From a virus: 31,113 bases of DNA. The DNA lies in the IMG/VR virus record IMGVR_UViG_3300044616_000660, positions 1 to 31,113 of that record, one strand, 5' to 3'. The translations under genes were made by a program, and so were the position numbers. The notes below the pieces were generated by a model. It saw only the letters and a list, made by a program, of their open reading frames with translations, had not been told where the DNA came from and ran no database searches. Shown one piece after another: positions 6,422 through 12,215 of this stretch. How positions within the stretch are numbered: position 1 is the stretch's first letter; each line of letters begins with the position of its first letter.

Positions 6422-6461
6422 AAAAAAAACGCAGAGTGAAGTAAAGGGATCTCCACTCTGC
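6422..6461 (-). terminator. rho-independent terminator of the DUF932 gene
   Basis: Minus-strand stem GCAGAGTG/CACTCTGC (6454-6461 with 6431-6438) followed by a T run (the A run at 6422-6429). It lies about 90 bp after the stop of the gene 6552-7685. A second imperfect stem (6467-6472 with 6492-6497) lies between. Confidence 0.75.
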
Positions 6462-6551
6462 CTGAGTCCTGCCAGCGAGAGGTTTGCACCAGCAGGATTG
6501 TATTAATAAGGGGATAAGCTGCCCAGTTCTTACCCCCCCATCCAAACCATC

Positions 6552-7685
6552 TTAGGCGAACATAAGTTCTTTGCCCAAGATAGAGTGAACATCCTTGGTA
6601 GTCAAGGCATTAGCTTTGTTTCTCAGGCCGATAAACTCGGATTCTGAATAGCTAGCCAAAGCACCACCAACTTCGTTAAGCTTCTCCCATGAGGATTCAC
6701 CAAGCTTTTGGCTACCTCTGGTAAGGGAGTTGACCATACCAAAGAGAGTCTTCGCATAGAAGGGAGTCTCTTGGCGTTCAATATCCCAACCATTCTGAGC
6801 AGCATCGATCTCTGCCTTAGAGAACTTGTAGGTCTGAGCTACAGAGGCAAAGAGTGGAGTCATCGAAGCACCTTCTCCGAATACCATCTTCTTCGTACCT
6901 AATAGCTTATCAATCATCACAGGGATAGACTGAATGTGTTTGGCAATGCAAGACTGAATCTGATTAGCCAAGTGGCCAAGATCAACCTTACCTCGATGAA
7001 CTACCGAAACATCATCGTGCCTTACCCACCCAATCATGCCATTAGAACAAATAGTCCTAAAGACTCCAGCAGAGATATCAAGCCTATGAGTGCCAATCTC
7101 AGAGTTCTTGATCTTGATCAAGCCACCATAATCAGAGTCATCGTCAGAGCGAAGCGAAGCTGGCAGAACTACACTGAAGTTAATGTAATCGTCACCAGAC
7201 TTATCGCAAGCAACAGCTTGACCACATTCTTGCGGTAGGAATTGCTTTGTCTGATCAAGTACCCAGTTGTTGTCAATAACTGCATACCTATCTGACAAGA
7301 ACGCCCTACAGCTATCATCCTGATCATTAAAGCGGAATAGCATCTCCTTGCCAAAGTCCTCTTGGAAGCTAATGTCTACCAAATCTTTCAAGATGGTTTG
7401 ATGCTTGACATTATTAGAAGCATATAGCTTATTAAGCGTAAAGCTTCCCCATTTGGTCTTAGAGGCAAGCTGACTAAGGAAGTGCTTAGTTGGTTTATAC
7501 AGCTTATTCGCCTGACGATCAAGGATATGGAACTTCTCATCAGCAACCACTGCCTTGACTTGAGGTTCAGCACCACCCACAGTGCATAAAGCATCGTGAT
7601 AATGGTTCTTGTTTTCGTTGTAGCGGGCAATCACGCCAGCGTAAGCACCACCAGTAAAACCACGGACAGATCTAACAGCATTCAT
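6552..7685 (-). CDS. DUF932 / phage-plasmid-like protein, 377 aa
   Basis: Starts at 7685 behind AAGGAG. The segment LFRFNDQDDSCRAFLSDRYAVIDN (split here around residues 120-145) and the later DISAGVFRTICSNGMIGW are typical of the DUF932 family found on phages and plasmids, whose biochemical role is not established. Length fits the family. The gene has its own promoter-like element (7744-7774), a short hairpin touching its ribosome site (7698-7710) and its own terminator (6422-6461), so it is a single-gene unit. It is the longest gene of the left arm and its base composition is less AT-rich than its neighbours, which suggests high expression or a different origin. Confidence 0.8.
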   Translation of the reverse strand: MNAVRSVRGFTGGAYAGVIARYNENKNHYHDALCTVGGAEPQVKAVVADEKFHILDRQANKLYKPTKHFLSQLASKTKWGSFTLNKLYASNNVKHQTILKDLVDISFQEDFGKEMLFRFNDQDDSCRAFLSDRYAVIDNNWVLDQTKQFLPQECGQAVACDKSGDDYINFSVVLPASLRSDDDSDYGGLIKIKNSEIGTHRLDISAGVFRTICSNGMIGWVRHDDVSVVHRGKVDLGHLANQIQSCIAKHIQSIPVMIDKLLGTKKMVFGEGASMTPLFASVAQTYKFSKAEIDAAQNGWDIERQETPFYAKTLFGMVNSLTRGSQKLGESSWEKLNEVGGALASYSESEFIGLRNKANALTTKDVHSILGKELMFA

Positions 7686-7697
7686 AAGAATCTCCTT

Positions 7698-7710
7698 GTG
7701 GCAAAGCCAC
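7698..7710 (-). promoter_or_regulatory. hairpin touching a ribosome binding site
   Basis: GTGGC, TTT, GCCAC on the minus strand, ending directly before AAGGAG of the DUF932 gene. It may affect ribosome access or mRNA stability. Confidence 0.45.
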
Positions 7711-7743
7711 TATTAGTTAAAAATTTAAAACCTCTTACTACTA

Positions 7744-7774
7744 CATTATTCGTACAGACACGAATTTTATTCAA
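7744..7774 (-). promoter_or_regulatory. phage promoter-like element, copy h
   Basis: Minus-strand TTGAATAA, 13 nt, ACGAATAATG. It serves the DUF932 gene; its TTGAATAA half contains the TGA stop of the gene 7771-7953. Confidence 0.7.
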
Positions 7775-7953
7775 CTACATTTTAAAAATCTTGGTTCTTT
7801 AGTTACAAGATTACCATTCTCCCAAGTCTTACCTTGGGGAACTACTTGCCATTTCTGATTATCTACGGTGAAGACTCCACCGAAGACTGACCATGTTCCC
7901 TCATCTTTAGCTTCTTGCCAAAGCTTTAATAACTTAGCCTTAGTTGTCTCCAT
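7771..7953 (-). CDS. hypothetical protein, 60 aa
   Basis: Starts at 7953 behind GGGGGGAT. A helical N-terminus (METTKAKLLKLWQEAKDEG) followed by a Trp/Val-rich beta segment. It overlaps the upstream gene by 14 bp and is the last of three genes under the promoter-like element 8579-8609. Function unknown. Confidence 0.75.
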   Translation of the reverse strand: METTKAKLLKLWQEAKDEGTWSVFGGVFTVDNQKWQVVPQGKTWENGNLVTKEPRFLKCS

Positions 7954-8287
7954 AGTTATCCCCCCAAGTTACATAACCATCGTTTTTTAACATTTGGAAA
8001 ACCTCAGCATAATAGTAGTTATGCCAATTGAAATCCATGTCGCCACACGCCTCAATGTATTCTTCCATGAACTGGGTCATATCTATATGATCATAGACAC
8101 TATCGTAGATGGTTCCCTTTAGAACCTCGTTATCTCTATCTATTTTGCGAAGTGTCTCTAAACCATACCTTCTCTCAAGTCTCTGCCCGAAGTGAGCAGC
8201 AAGGCACTCTAAATCGCCTTCCTGCGGTTTCTCGTAAGGCTTGTCCTTAACTTCCGGCAAACACCCTAGCTTATCGTAACTTCTCAT
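7940..8287 (-). CDS. hypothetical protein, 115 aa, acidic
   Basis: Starts at 8287 behind GAGGAC. Two helical segments rich in Tyr, Asp and Glu; the C-terminus is aromatic (FNWHNYYYAEVFQMLKNDGY). A similar organisation (acidic, Tyr-rich, helical) is seen in the 115-aa protein at 10127-10474, though no clear alignment is visible. Family not recognised. Confidence 0.75.
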   Translation of the reverse strand: MRSYDKLGCLPEVKDKPYEKPQEGDLECLAAHFGQRLERRYGLETLRKIDRDNEVLKGTIYDSVYDHIDMTQFMEEYIEACGDMDFNWHNYYYAEVFQMLKNDGYVTWGDNYGDN

Positions 8288-8299
8288 AACTATGTCCTC

Positions 8300-8560
8300 T
8301 TAGTTAGTAAAAACAAACAACGCATCATCTTTCATCCAACTACCTACCATATCGCCTTCCCACTTTAACTTCTCTGCGAAAAGTCTTGCAGCATTGGCGA
8401 AATTTTCCTTATATTCCAACTCATAATCCCAACCTACTGTCAGGTAAGGAGGTCTACGCATCCCATTTCCTAGGCTACACTTAAGGCGTTTGCCTCTTGT
8501 ATCTGTGATAGGTAGAACCTTCACAAAGATAGTTGCACCGCCCACAAATCTTACATTCAT
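8300..8560 (-). CDS. hypothetical protein, 86 aa
   Basis: Starts at 8560 (MNVRFVGGATIFVKVLPITD) with GGAG about a dozen bases upstream. Alternating strands then a helix (NFANAARLFAEKLKWEGD) suggest a compact alpha/beta fold. First gene after the promoter-like element 8579-8609. Family not recognised. Confidence 0.75.
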   Translation of the reverse strand: MNVRFVGGATIFVKVLPITDTRGKRLKCSLGNGMRRPPYLTVGWDYELEYKENFANAARLFAEKLKWEGDMVGSWMKDDALFVFTN

Positions 8561-8578
8561 CTTTCATTCTCCATATAT

Positions 8579-8609
8579 AGTTATTCGTTTCAAATCCAAA
8601 ATTATTCAC
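8579..8609 (-). promoter_or_regulatory. phage promoter-like element, copy i
   Basis: Minus-strand GTGAATAA, 13 nt, ACGAATAACT. It serves three genes (8560-7771) and abuts the stop codon of 8610-8744. Confidence 0.65.
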
Positions 8610-8744
8610 TTACATTTCAAATTTTTTCACAAGTTCTCGATAAAGAAAATCGTAATCTTCTTGCCTTATCTCATTAGCCATCAACTTATCATCCAATCTA
8701 TCAACAGCTTTTTCAAATCTCACTTCTTTTTCTTGTTCGCTCAT
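8610..8744 (-). CDS. hypothetical protein, 44 aa, charged helical
   Basis: Start set at the ATG at 8744 (MSEQEKEVRFEKAVDRLDDK) because AAAGGAG precedes it; the 18 codons further upstream overlap the promoter-like element. Strongly helical and charged. It is the gene at the end of the duplicated cassette 8781-9125, in the same place as the gene 10542-10754 in the second cassette. Function unknown. Confidence 0.7.
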   Translation of the reverse strand: MSEQEKEVRFEKAVDRLDDKLMANEIRQEDYDFLYRELVKKFEM

Positions 8745-8780
8745 CTCATCTCCTTTGTTTGTTGTGTCCTTCTCATACTT

Positions 8781-8811
8781 TATTATTCGTACGAACATGA
8801 TTTTTATTCAA
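8781..8811 (-). promoter_or_regulatory. phage promoter-like element, copy j, with upstream site
   Basis: Minus-strand TTGAATAA, 13 nt, ACGAATAATA (exact). It serves 8610-8744. The 19-bp site at 8831-8849 lies 19 bp upstream of it. Confidence 0.75.
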
Positions 8812-8830
8812 AAGATTTTTAAAATATTTT

Positions 8831-8849
8831 TTGTAATACTAAGTATTAC
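8831..8849. promoter_or_regulatory. GTWWWAC operator-like site 1
   Basis: TGTAATACTAAGTATTACC. The inner GTAATAC-TAA-GTATTAC is a perfect palindrome. It stands 19 bp behind promoter-like copy j. Confidence 0.65.
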
Positions 8850-8962
8850 CAGAAAAGCTATAGGCGTTCCGCATCCCCTATCCCTCTCCCGATACCAGAG
8901 AGGCGGGTTGTTTTACATCGGCCCTCCCGATTTTTTTCAAGTTTTAGATTCTTGTTTTCCTT
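8850..8962 (-). ncRNA. candidate structured RNA, A element (A1)
   Basis: This lies directly downstream of promoter-like copy k. On the minus strand it has a hairpin ATCGG-GAGGG-CCGAT (8916-8930), then ACCCGCCT (8900-8907), a CCTCTC/GAGAGG stem, GGGATAGGGGAT (8872-8883) and GCGGAACGCC. There is no open frame with a ribosome site. A2 (10.9 kb) shares the layout and A3 (6.2 kb, plus strand) shares the conserved blocks. No known RNA family is recognised; ends are estimates. Confidence 0.5.
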
Positions 8963-8969
8963 TCTATAC

Positions 8970-9000
8970 TATTATTCGTTTGAACTTGAAAATTATTCAA
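8970..9000 (-). promoter_or_regulatory. phage promoter-like element, copy k, with upstream site
   Basis: Minus-strand TTGAATAA, 13 nt, ACGAATAATA (exact). Only the A1 block follows it before the next promoter-like element, so it appears dedicated to that RNA. Confidence 0.75.
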
Positions 9001-9020
9001 AAAAATCTTTTTATTTTATT

Positions 9021-9039
9021 GGTATAACAAAGTATAACC
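9021..9039. promoter_or_regulatory. GTWWWAC operator-like site 2
   Basis: GGTATAACAAAGTATAACC, 20 bp behind promoter-like copy k. Symmetric only at the GG/T, AC, GT and ACC positions; the A/T triplets are not complementary, which argues for a DNA-binding site rather than an RNA stem. Confidence 0.65.
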
Positions 9040-9045
9040 ATTTTT

Positions 9046-9125
9046 GGCTTTGGTGGTATGGGTAATCCGCTTGCTATTCGGGCATTACTTCGGGAACTCC
9101 GGTGGTATCCATAGGACACCGCCAG
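9046..9125 (-). ncRNA. candidate structured RNA, B element (B1)
   Basis: GC-rich block on the minus strand with the stem GGTGTCC-TAT-GGATACC, then ACCGGAGTTCC and a GTAAT/ATTAC stem enclosing AGCAAGCGG. It aligns over about 70 bases with B2 at 11.1 kb: GTCCTATGGA, ACCACCG, ATGCCC and TAGCAAGCG are shared in order. No gene fits here. No promoter-like element of the phage type lies directly ahead of it. Confidence 0.45.
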
Positions 9126-9195
9126 ATTAAAATTTAACTTTTTTGTTCATTGGATAAAAGTTATAAACCAATTTTGAAATCTCTGAAGAATTGTC

Positions 9196-9225
9196 TTGAC
9201 AGGTTTTTAACCCCATCAGTATAAT
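9196..9225 (+). promoter_or_regulatory. perfect sigma-70 consensus promoter on the plus strand
   Basis: TTGACA, 18 nt, TATAAT, both hexamers perfect. It points rightward, against all genes of this arm, and would make an RNA antisense to the 3' end of the operon 9342-10066. The host housekeeping polymerase is the expected user. Confidence 0.6.
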
Positions 9226-9261
9226 TGTCTAGCAGAGGGATTTACTCTCACTTTTATTAAA

Positions 9262-9286
9262 AGCCTATCCTATCTCCGAACAGGCT
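9262..9286 (-). terminator. terminator-like hairpin ending the 9342-10066 operon
   Basis: Minus-strand stem AGCCTGTT/GATAGGCT (8 pairs with two G-U) followed by TTTTAATAAAA. It lies 55 bp after the stop at 9342. The T-run is imperfect. Confidence 0.5.
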
Positions 9287-9341
9287 AAAAATAATCTCCA
9301 TCTGTAAGAGTTCTGTACTTGAGCAAAGATAGTTAAATAGA

Positions 9342-9536
9342 CTATACATTATCACTTTCCTCCAATAAGAAATATTCTGGTACTGGTGCAAGTTCATGCT
9401 TACCAAAGTAAAGCTTGATCCATAATTCTTTGATGTCTGATTCCTTATAGAATTCGCCATCTTGTTTATCTAAACCTAATATGATCAAAGCGTGTTCAAT
9501 CAATTTCTTCTCTGCCATACTTAATTCTATTAGCAT
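9342..9536 (-). CDS. hypothetical protein, 64 aa
   Basis: Starts at 9536 (MLIELSMAEKKLIEHALIIL) behind GTGGAG, and the ATG directly abuts the TAA of the preceding 28-aa gene. Helical N-terminal half, acidic C-terminus. Last gene of a five-gene operon led by the promoter-like element 10086-10116. Function unknown. Confidence 0.7.
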   Translation of the reverse strand: MLIELSMAEKKLIEHALIILGLDKQDGEFYKESDIKELWIKLYFGKHELAPVPEYFLLEESDNV

Positions 9537-9623
9537 TTATAACTCCACAAAAAGGTTACAGTAGATAAGTGTAAAAACAAAGAAAATGTTTCCAATCAAT
9601 GCCAGTGCAATTACTTCGTTCAT
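9537..9623 (-). CDS. micro-protein, 28 aa, membrane helix
   Basis: Reads MNEVIALALIGNIFFVFTLI then YCNLFVEL: almost entirely hydrophobic, with one membrane helix. AGGGAG precedes the ATG at 9623, which overlaps the stop of the previous micro-gene by 4 bp (ATGA). It forms a pair with the adjacent 30-aa membrane peptide. The function is unknown; accessory lysis or membrane modification are possibilities. Confidence 0.6.
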   Translation of the reverse strand: MNEVIALALIGNIFFVFTLIYCNLFVEL

Positions 9624-9712
9624 TTGTCCATCTCCCTAAAAAGTTGTGCAAAAAGAATAATCCCTACAAACAACATATTGGCTAAACCACCTACACATAT
9701 TAACTCAAACAT
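9620..9712 (-). CDS. micro-protein, 30 aa, membrane helix
   Basis: Reads MFELICVGGLANMLFVGIIL then FAQLFREMDK: one hydrophobic helix with a charged C-terminal end. GGGAGG lies five bases before the ATG at 9712, a strong site. It overlaps the Cys-rich gene upstream by 8 bp and the 28-aa gene downstream by 4 bp, so the three are likely translated together. Confidence 0.6.
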   Translation of the reverse strand: MFELICVGGLANMLFVGIILFAQLFREMDK

Positions 9713-9917
9713 AAGTACCTCCCTTTTTAAGCCTATCCTTATAGGCACTTCCAATAGGAGAAATCTTTTTCAAACCTTCAAATATTTGATCTTCATTAAA
9801 TAATACAACCCCATCTACGATGTGAAAAAACGCAAAGCACTTATAACAAAGCTGGTAGTGTTTACACTTAACCACAACCTTCGCTTCTTTTCTGCAATCA
9901 TCGCAATTCATTCCCAT
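9705..9917 (-). CDS. small Cys-rich, probable zinc-binding protein, 70 aa
   Basis: Starts at 9917 behind AAAGGAG. Cys5 and Cys8 (CDDC) followed by Cys18, His20, Cys24 and Cys27 (CKHYQLCYKC) suggest a zinc ribbon or RING-like fold in the first 30 residues, with a basic C-terminal tail. Such small proteins may bind nucleic acid or host proteins; the partner is unknown. Start overlaps the preceding stop by one base (TAATG). Confidence 0.7.
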   Translation of the reverse strand: MGMNCDDCRKEAKVVVKCKHYQLCYKCFAFFHIVDGVVLFNEDQIFEGLKKISPIGSAYKDRLKKGGTYV

Positions 9918-10066
9918 TACACACTCTCCTTTACTTGGCGTTTCTCTGCTTGTCTACCGCCCTTGGTAGACTTCTTCTTGCTCTTGAATACCACCATGCC
10001 CCTTGGCGTTTCGCCCCTACGCTCGAAGGGCATATTTACCAGCGTGAATCTAATAGTCCTACTCAT
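9917..10066 (-). CDS. small basic protein, 49 aa
   Basis: Starts at 10066 (MSRTIRFTLVNMPFERRGET) behind AAGGAG. The C-terminal half is strongly basic (FKSKKKSTKGGRQAEKRQVK), consistent with nucleic-acid binding. First gene of the operon under the promoter-like element 10086-10116. Its codon use is more GC-rich than that of its neighbours. Family not recognised. Confidence 0.65.
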   Translation of the reverse strand: MSRTIRFTLVNMPFERRGETPRGMVVFKSKKKSTKGGRQAEKRQVKESV

Positions 10067-10085
10067 CGTACTTCTCCTTGTAAAT

Positions 10086-10116
10086 TATTATTCGTACAAA
10101 CACACAATTTATTCAA
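10086..10116 (-). promoter_or_regulatory. phage promoter-like element, copy l
   Basis: Minus-strand TTGAATAA, 13 nt, ACGAATAATA (exact). It serves the five genes 10066-9342. Confidence 0.75.
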
Positions 10117-10126
10117 AACTTTTTTG

Positions 10127-10474
10127 CTAATCCCGATCATATCTACTTGGTTTACGCATAGCATTGCCATGCTCATGAATGAAATCGTCAATACCTAGTG
10201 CTTCCTCATTCTCCAATTCTCTTGCCTCAAGCATCTGATGGACTGCTTGGCAACCATCAAGTATTCGGCAGTGTAGGTAATTTGGGTAAAGCCCAGTGTG
10301 ACTATCTACATACCATCCCCATTCAAACTTTTCTTCCCATGATGTAACCTTAAAGGTATTAGACTTGGGATCGTAATCCACACCCACATTATATTCCCTG
10401 CCACTAAGCAGGAGTGGTGGCATATGCTTGCGAAACTCGGCAAAATTCTCAACTTCGTGAATGATACTGGACAT
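10127..10474 (-). CDS. hypothetical protein, 115 aa
   Basis: Starts at 10474 behind AAGGAG. A mixed fold is likely: N-terminal helix, a central Trp-rich beta region (EEKFEWGWYVDS), then an acidic helix (EARELENEEALGIDDFIHEH). It is a single-gene unit under 10509-10539. Family not recognised. Confidence 0.75.
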   Translation of the reverse strand: MSSIIHEVENFAEFRKHMPPLLLSGREYNVGVDYDPKSNTFKVTSWEEKFEWGWYVDSHTGLYPNYLHCRILDGCQAVHQMLEARELENEEALGIDDFIHEHGNAMRKPSRYDRD

Positions 10475-10508
10475 CTTTCTATCTCCTTGTTAGTGTTACT
10501 TCCTACTC

Positions 10509-10539
10509 TATTATTCGTACAACTATGATTTTTATTCAA
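10509..10539 (-). promoter_or_regulatory. phage promoter-like element, copy m
   Basis: Minus-strand TTGAATAA, 13 nt, ACGAATAATA (exact). It serves 10127-10474 and lies 2 bp from the stop of 10542-10754. Confidence 0.75.
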
Positions 10540-10541
10540 AA

Positions 10542-10754
10542 TTATTTGTCATAAGTTCCATAACTTCCACCGCCATAATATTTCATTGCAGCATTTATCT
10601 CATCTTCCCTCTCTTGCCTATCCTTGCAGTATTGTTGAGCTTCCGCAAGACTTTCAAATTCCTCTTCAATTTCTTCGATTTCCATCGTTTCAACGATCCA
10701 TTGACCGCCAATTTCATAATTTTCTTCAGCCCACTTCATTATTTCTTTTCCCAT
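10542..10754 (-). CDS. hypothetical protein, 70 aa, Glu-rich
   Basis: Start set at the ATG at 10754 (MGKEIMKWAEENYEIGGQW) because AAAAGGAA precedes it; an earlier in-frame ATG at 10790 would start almost at the promoter-like element. Strongly acidic helix in the middle, ending in a Gly/Tyr-rich tail (YYGGGSYGTYDK). It occupies the gene slot of the second duplicated cassette. Function unknown. Confidence 0.7.
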   Translation of the reverse strand: MGKEIMKWAEENYEIGGQWIVETMEIEEIEEEFESLAEAQQYCKDRQEREDEINAAMKYYGGGSYGTYDK

Positions 10755-10794
10755 CGTTCTTTCCTTTTCGTTAGTGTTGTTGTCTTCCATACTC

Positions 10795-10825
10795 TATTAT
10801 TCGTTTAAACCTTAAAATTATTCAA
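10795..10825 (-). promoter_or_regulatory. phage promoter-like element, copy n, with upstream site
   Basis: Minus-strand TTGAATAA, 13 nt, ACGAATAATA (exact). It serves 10542-10754; the 19-bp site 10846-10864 lies 20 bp upstream. Confidence 0.75.
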
Positions 10826-10845
10826 AAGTTTTTTAAATTATTTTT

Positions 10846-10864
10846 AATTATACTAAGTTATACC
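10846..10864. promoter_or_regulatory. GTWWWAC operator-like site 3
   Basis: AATTATACTAAGTTATACC, 20 bp behind promoter-like copy n. The right half keeps GTWWWACC; the left end has lost the GG. Confidence 0.6.
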
Positions 10865-10947
10865 TAATTTTATAAGTCCAGCCTCCCCCCATCCCCCCTA
10901 GATATTTCTCTAGGAGGCAAGCTTATTTTGTATCGATCCTTCTCGAT
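10865..10947 (-). ncRNA. candidate structured RNA, A element (A2)
   Basis: Begins at promoter-like copy o. On the minus strand it has the hairpin ATCGA-GAAGGA-TCGAT (10932-10947), then a long G/C stem (CCTCCTAGA with TCTAGGGGGG and a terminal GGGGGGAGGC). The layout matches A1: purine-loop hairpin, A-rich linker, large stem. Primary sequence is less conserved than between A1 and A3. No open frame of note. Confidence 0.45.
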
Positions 10948-10951
10948 ATTA

Positions 10952-10982
10952 TATTATTCGTTTGAAACGCAAAATTATTCAA
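10952..10982 (-). promoter_or_regulatory. phage promoter-like element, copy o, with upstream site
   Basis: Minus-strand TTGAATAA, 13 nt, ACGAATAATA (exact). Only the A2 block follows before copy n. Confidence 0.75.
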
Positions 10983-11000
10983 AAAAAAATTAAAATAATT

Positions 11001-11019
11001 GGTATAACAAAGTATAACT
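11001..11019. promoter_or_regulatory. GTWWWAC operator-like site 4
   Basis: GGTATAACAAAGTATAACT, 18 bp behind promoter-like copy o. It is identical to site 2 except for the last base. Confidence 0.65.
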
Positions 11020-11021
11020 TT

Positions 11022-11215
11022 GCAAGCTTTTTGGCAGGGCAAAGACGCTTGCTAGCAGGGCATACCATCAGGAACCTCGGTGGTGTCCATAGGACACACC
11101 AAGCTTTTTTTTAAAGATCTGCTTTTTTCGATTTTAGGTATCTCACCTTGGTTTTCCCCTAAAAGCAGCAAACATTACCTATCGTTTAAACTTAATACAT
11201 TTTTTTTCCCTCTTG
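11022..11215 (-). ncRNA. candidate structured RNA, B element with 5' extension (B2)
   Basis: Follows promoter-like copy p. The first half has CTGCTTTT pairing with AAAAGCAG around a small AGGT/ACCT hairpin. The second half (11026-11105) has GTGTCC-TAT-GGACAC and the blocks ACCACCGAGGTTCC, ATGCCC and TAGCAAGCG shared with B1. No gene fits. Not recognised as a known riboswitch or ribozyme. Confidence 0.5.
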
Positions 11216-11222
11216 TGTATTA

Positions 11223-11253
11223 TATTATTCGTTTTAAACTAAGATTTATTCAA
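11223..11253 (-). promoter_or_regulatory. phage promoter-like element, copy p
   Basis: Minus-strand TTGAATAA, 13 nt, ACGAATAATA (exact). Followed by the B2 block; no GTWWWAC site lies behind it. Confidence 0.75.
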
Positions 11254-11263
11254 AAAAATCTTT

Positions 11264-11440
11264 TTATTTTATTATCCATATTTCATCTTTATGATACATA
11301 TCCAAGCATTTTTGTAATTCTTGAACATTAGGCATATCGCCCAATTGCTTTAGTACTTTTCTATTTCTACTTGAAGCAAACATAGCCAACCTTATCAATT
11401 TGCCATTAATAGCTATGTTTGCAGGTATTGCGTATCTCAT
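11264..11440 (-). CDS. hypothetical protein, 58 aa, basic
   Basis: Starts at 11440 (MRYAIPANIAINGKLIRLAM) behind AAAAGGA. N-terminal strand pattern then a basic helix (SSRNRKVLKQLGDMP) and an acidic end. It lies 18 bp after the Gp88-type gene and is probably co-transcribed with it from the element 12185-12215. Function unknown. Confidence 0.7.
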   Translation of the reverse strand: MRYAIPANIAINGKLIRLAMFASSRNRKVLKQLGDMPNVQELQKCLDMYHKDEIWIIK

Positions 11441-11458
11441 TATATAATCCTTTTCTTT

Positions 11459-12148
11459 CTAGTGATAGATATAGGCCACATTGCTTACGCTTTTATCCCA
11501 ACATTTACGGCAATCATTGCAGTTGACCTTGCTTGCACCATTAAAGGCATCAAGACTTGCTTGACATATATTTTCGTGCCGACTATCTGCATTAACTGGT
11601 GTTCTTATTGCAGTGCTTGTAGGCAATCCAAGCCCCTTGCTAGGCACTTGATCGACCATGTACATACTTGGCCTAACAGTGAAGTTACTTGCAAATTCGC
11701 CATGTATAGCTAGGTATTCCCGAACCATACCATGTTCCTTGGTAGGTAGCCAAAACTTAACTTCTGGCAGAGCAAGAGCAATCTCATTCATTGCCACTAA
11801 CATCTCCAAACTTTGAACATCGCCCGAAGTAAACCACCTAAAGTATGCTTGCGTTTTATCCCGCATATGTTTATATTTCTTGCCCAATGCTTTGATAAAA
11901 GCTTCTTTCCAAACTTCAAGCCCCTTGTTAAGCTCATTGAACCTATTCGTATTTGCATCTTTGACGATACCGAATCCATATCGCCCCTTTAGGGCATAAC
12001 ACCCCTCGCATATTGACCCCTTGACATTTACCAATTTACCGCCTGTTTTACATTCAAACGCTGGAATATCCCATGATATCCAAGGCATTTTTTCAGTTTG
12101 ACTAAACTTTATTTCAACTACTGGCTTGATAACTTCTAGACTTAACAT
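11459..12148 (-). CDS. Gp88-type Cys-rich phage protein, 229 aa
   Basis: Starts at 12148 behind AAGGAA. Features that recall the phage gene-product-88 family are Cys47 and Cys50 in ICEGCYA, the block FRWFTSGDVQS near residues 103-113, and a C-terminal CNDCRKCW cluster; Cys33 may also take part. The Cys arrangement suggests bound zinc or an iron-sulphur cluster. The family is widespread in phages and its role is not known to me. Family assignment rests on motif memory, not on a search. Confidence 0.65.
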   Translation of the reverse strand: MLSLEVIKPVVEIKFSQTEKMPWISWDIPAFECKTGGKLVNVKGSICEGCYALKGRYGFGIVKDANTNRFNELNKGLEVWKEAFIKALGKKYKHMRDKTQAYFRWFTSGDVQSLEMLVAMNEIALALPEVKFWLPTKEHGMVREYLAIHGEFASNFTVRPSMYMVDQVPSKGLGLPTSTAIRTPVNADSRHENICQASLDAFNGASKVNCNDCRKCWDKSVSNVAYIYH

Positions 12149-12184
12149 CTTACAGTTCCTTGTGTTAGAGTAACTTTCCTATCA

Positions 12185-12215
12185 TATTATTCGTTTCAAC
12201 TTTCAAATTATTCAA
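12185..12215 (-). promoter_or_regulatory. phage promoter-like element, copy q
   Basis: Minus-strand TTGAATAA, 13 nt, ACGAATAATA (exact). It serves the Gp88-type gene; its TTGAATAA half contains the stop codon of 12212-12466. Confidence 0.75.

Noticed and set aside
6236-6439. 67-codon rightward frame in the A3 block
   Set aside because: GTG start without ribosome site, ends in poly-Lys from an A run, and overlaps a terminator; the block looks like structured RNA.
8491-8574. 28-codon Cys-rich frame overlapping the start of 8300-8560
   Set aside because: Its ATG is one base from GGAGA, too close for initiation, and the same AGAATGAAA pattern precedes other real starts.
9021-9039. Rho-independent terminator at the GTWWWAC site
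   Set aside because: The central triplets do not pair and no T run follows directly, so a DNA site is more likely.
8860-11105. Known ribozyme or riboswitch (hammerhead, twister, preQ1, c-di-GMP)
   Set aside because: Conserved cores do not match; CTGATGG in B2 is not kept in B1.
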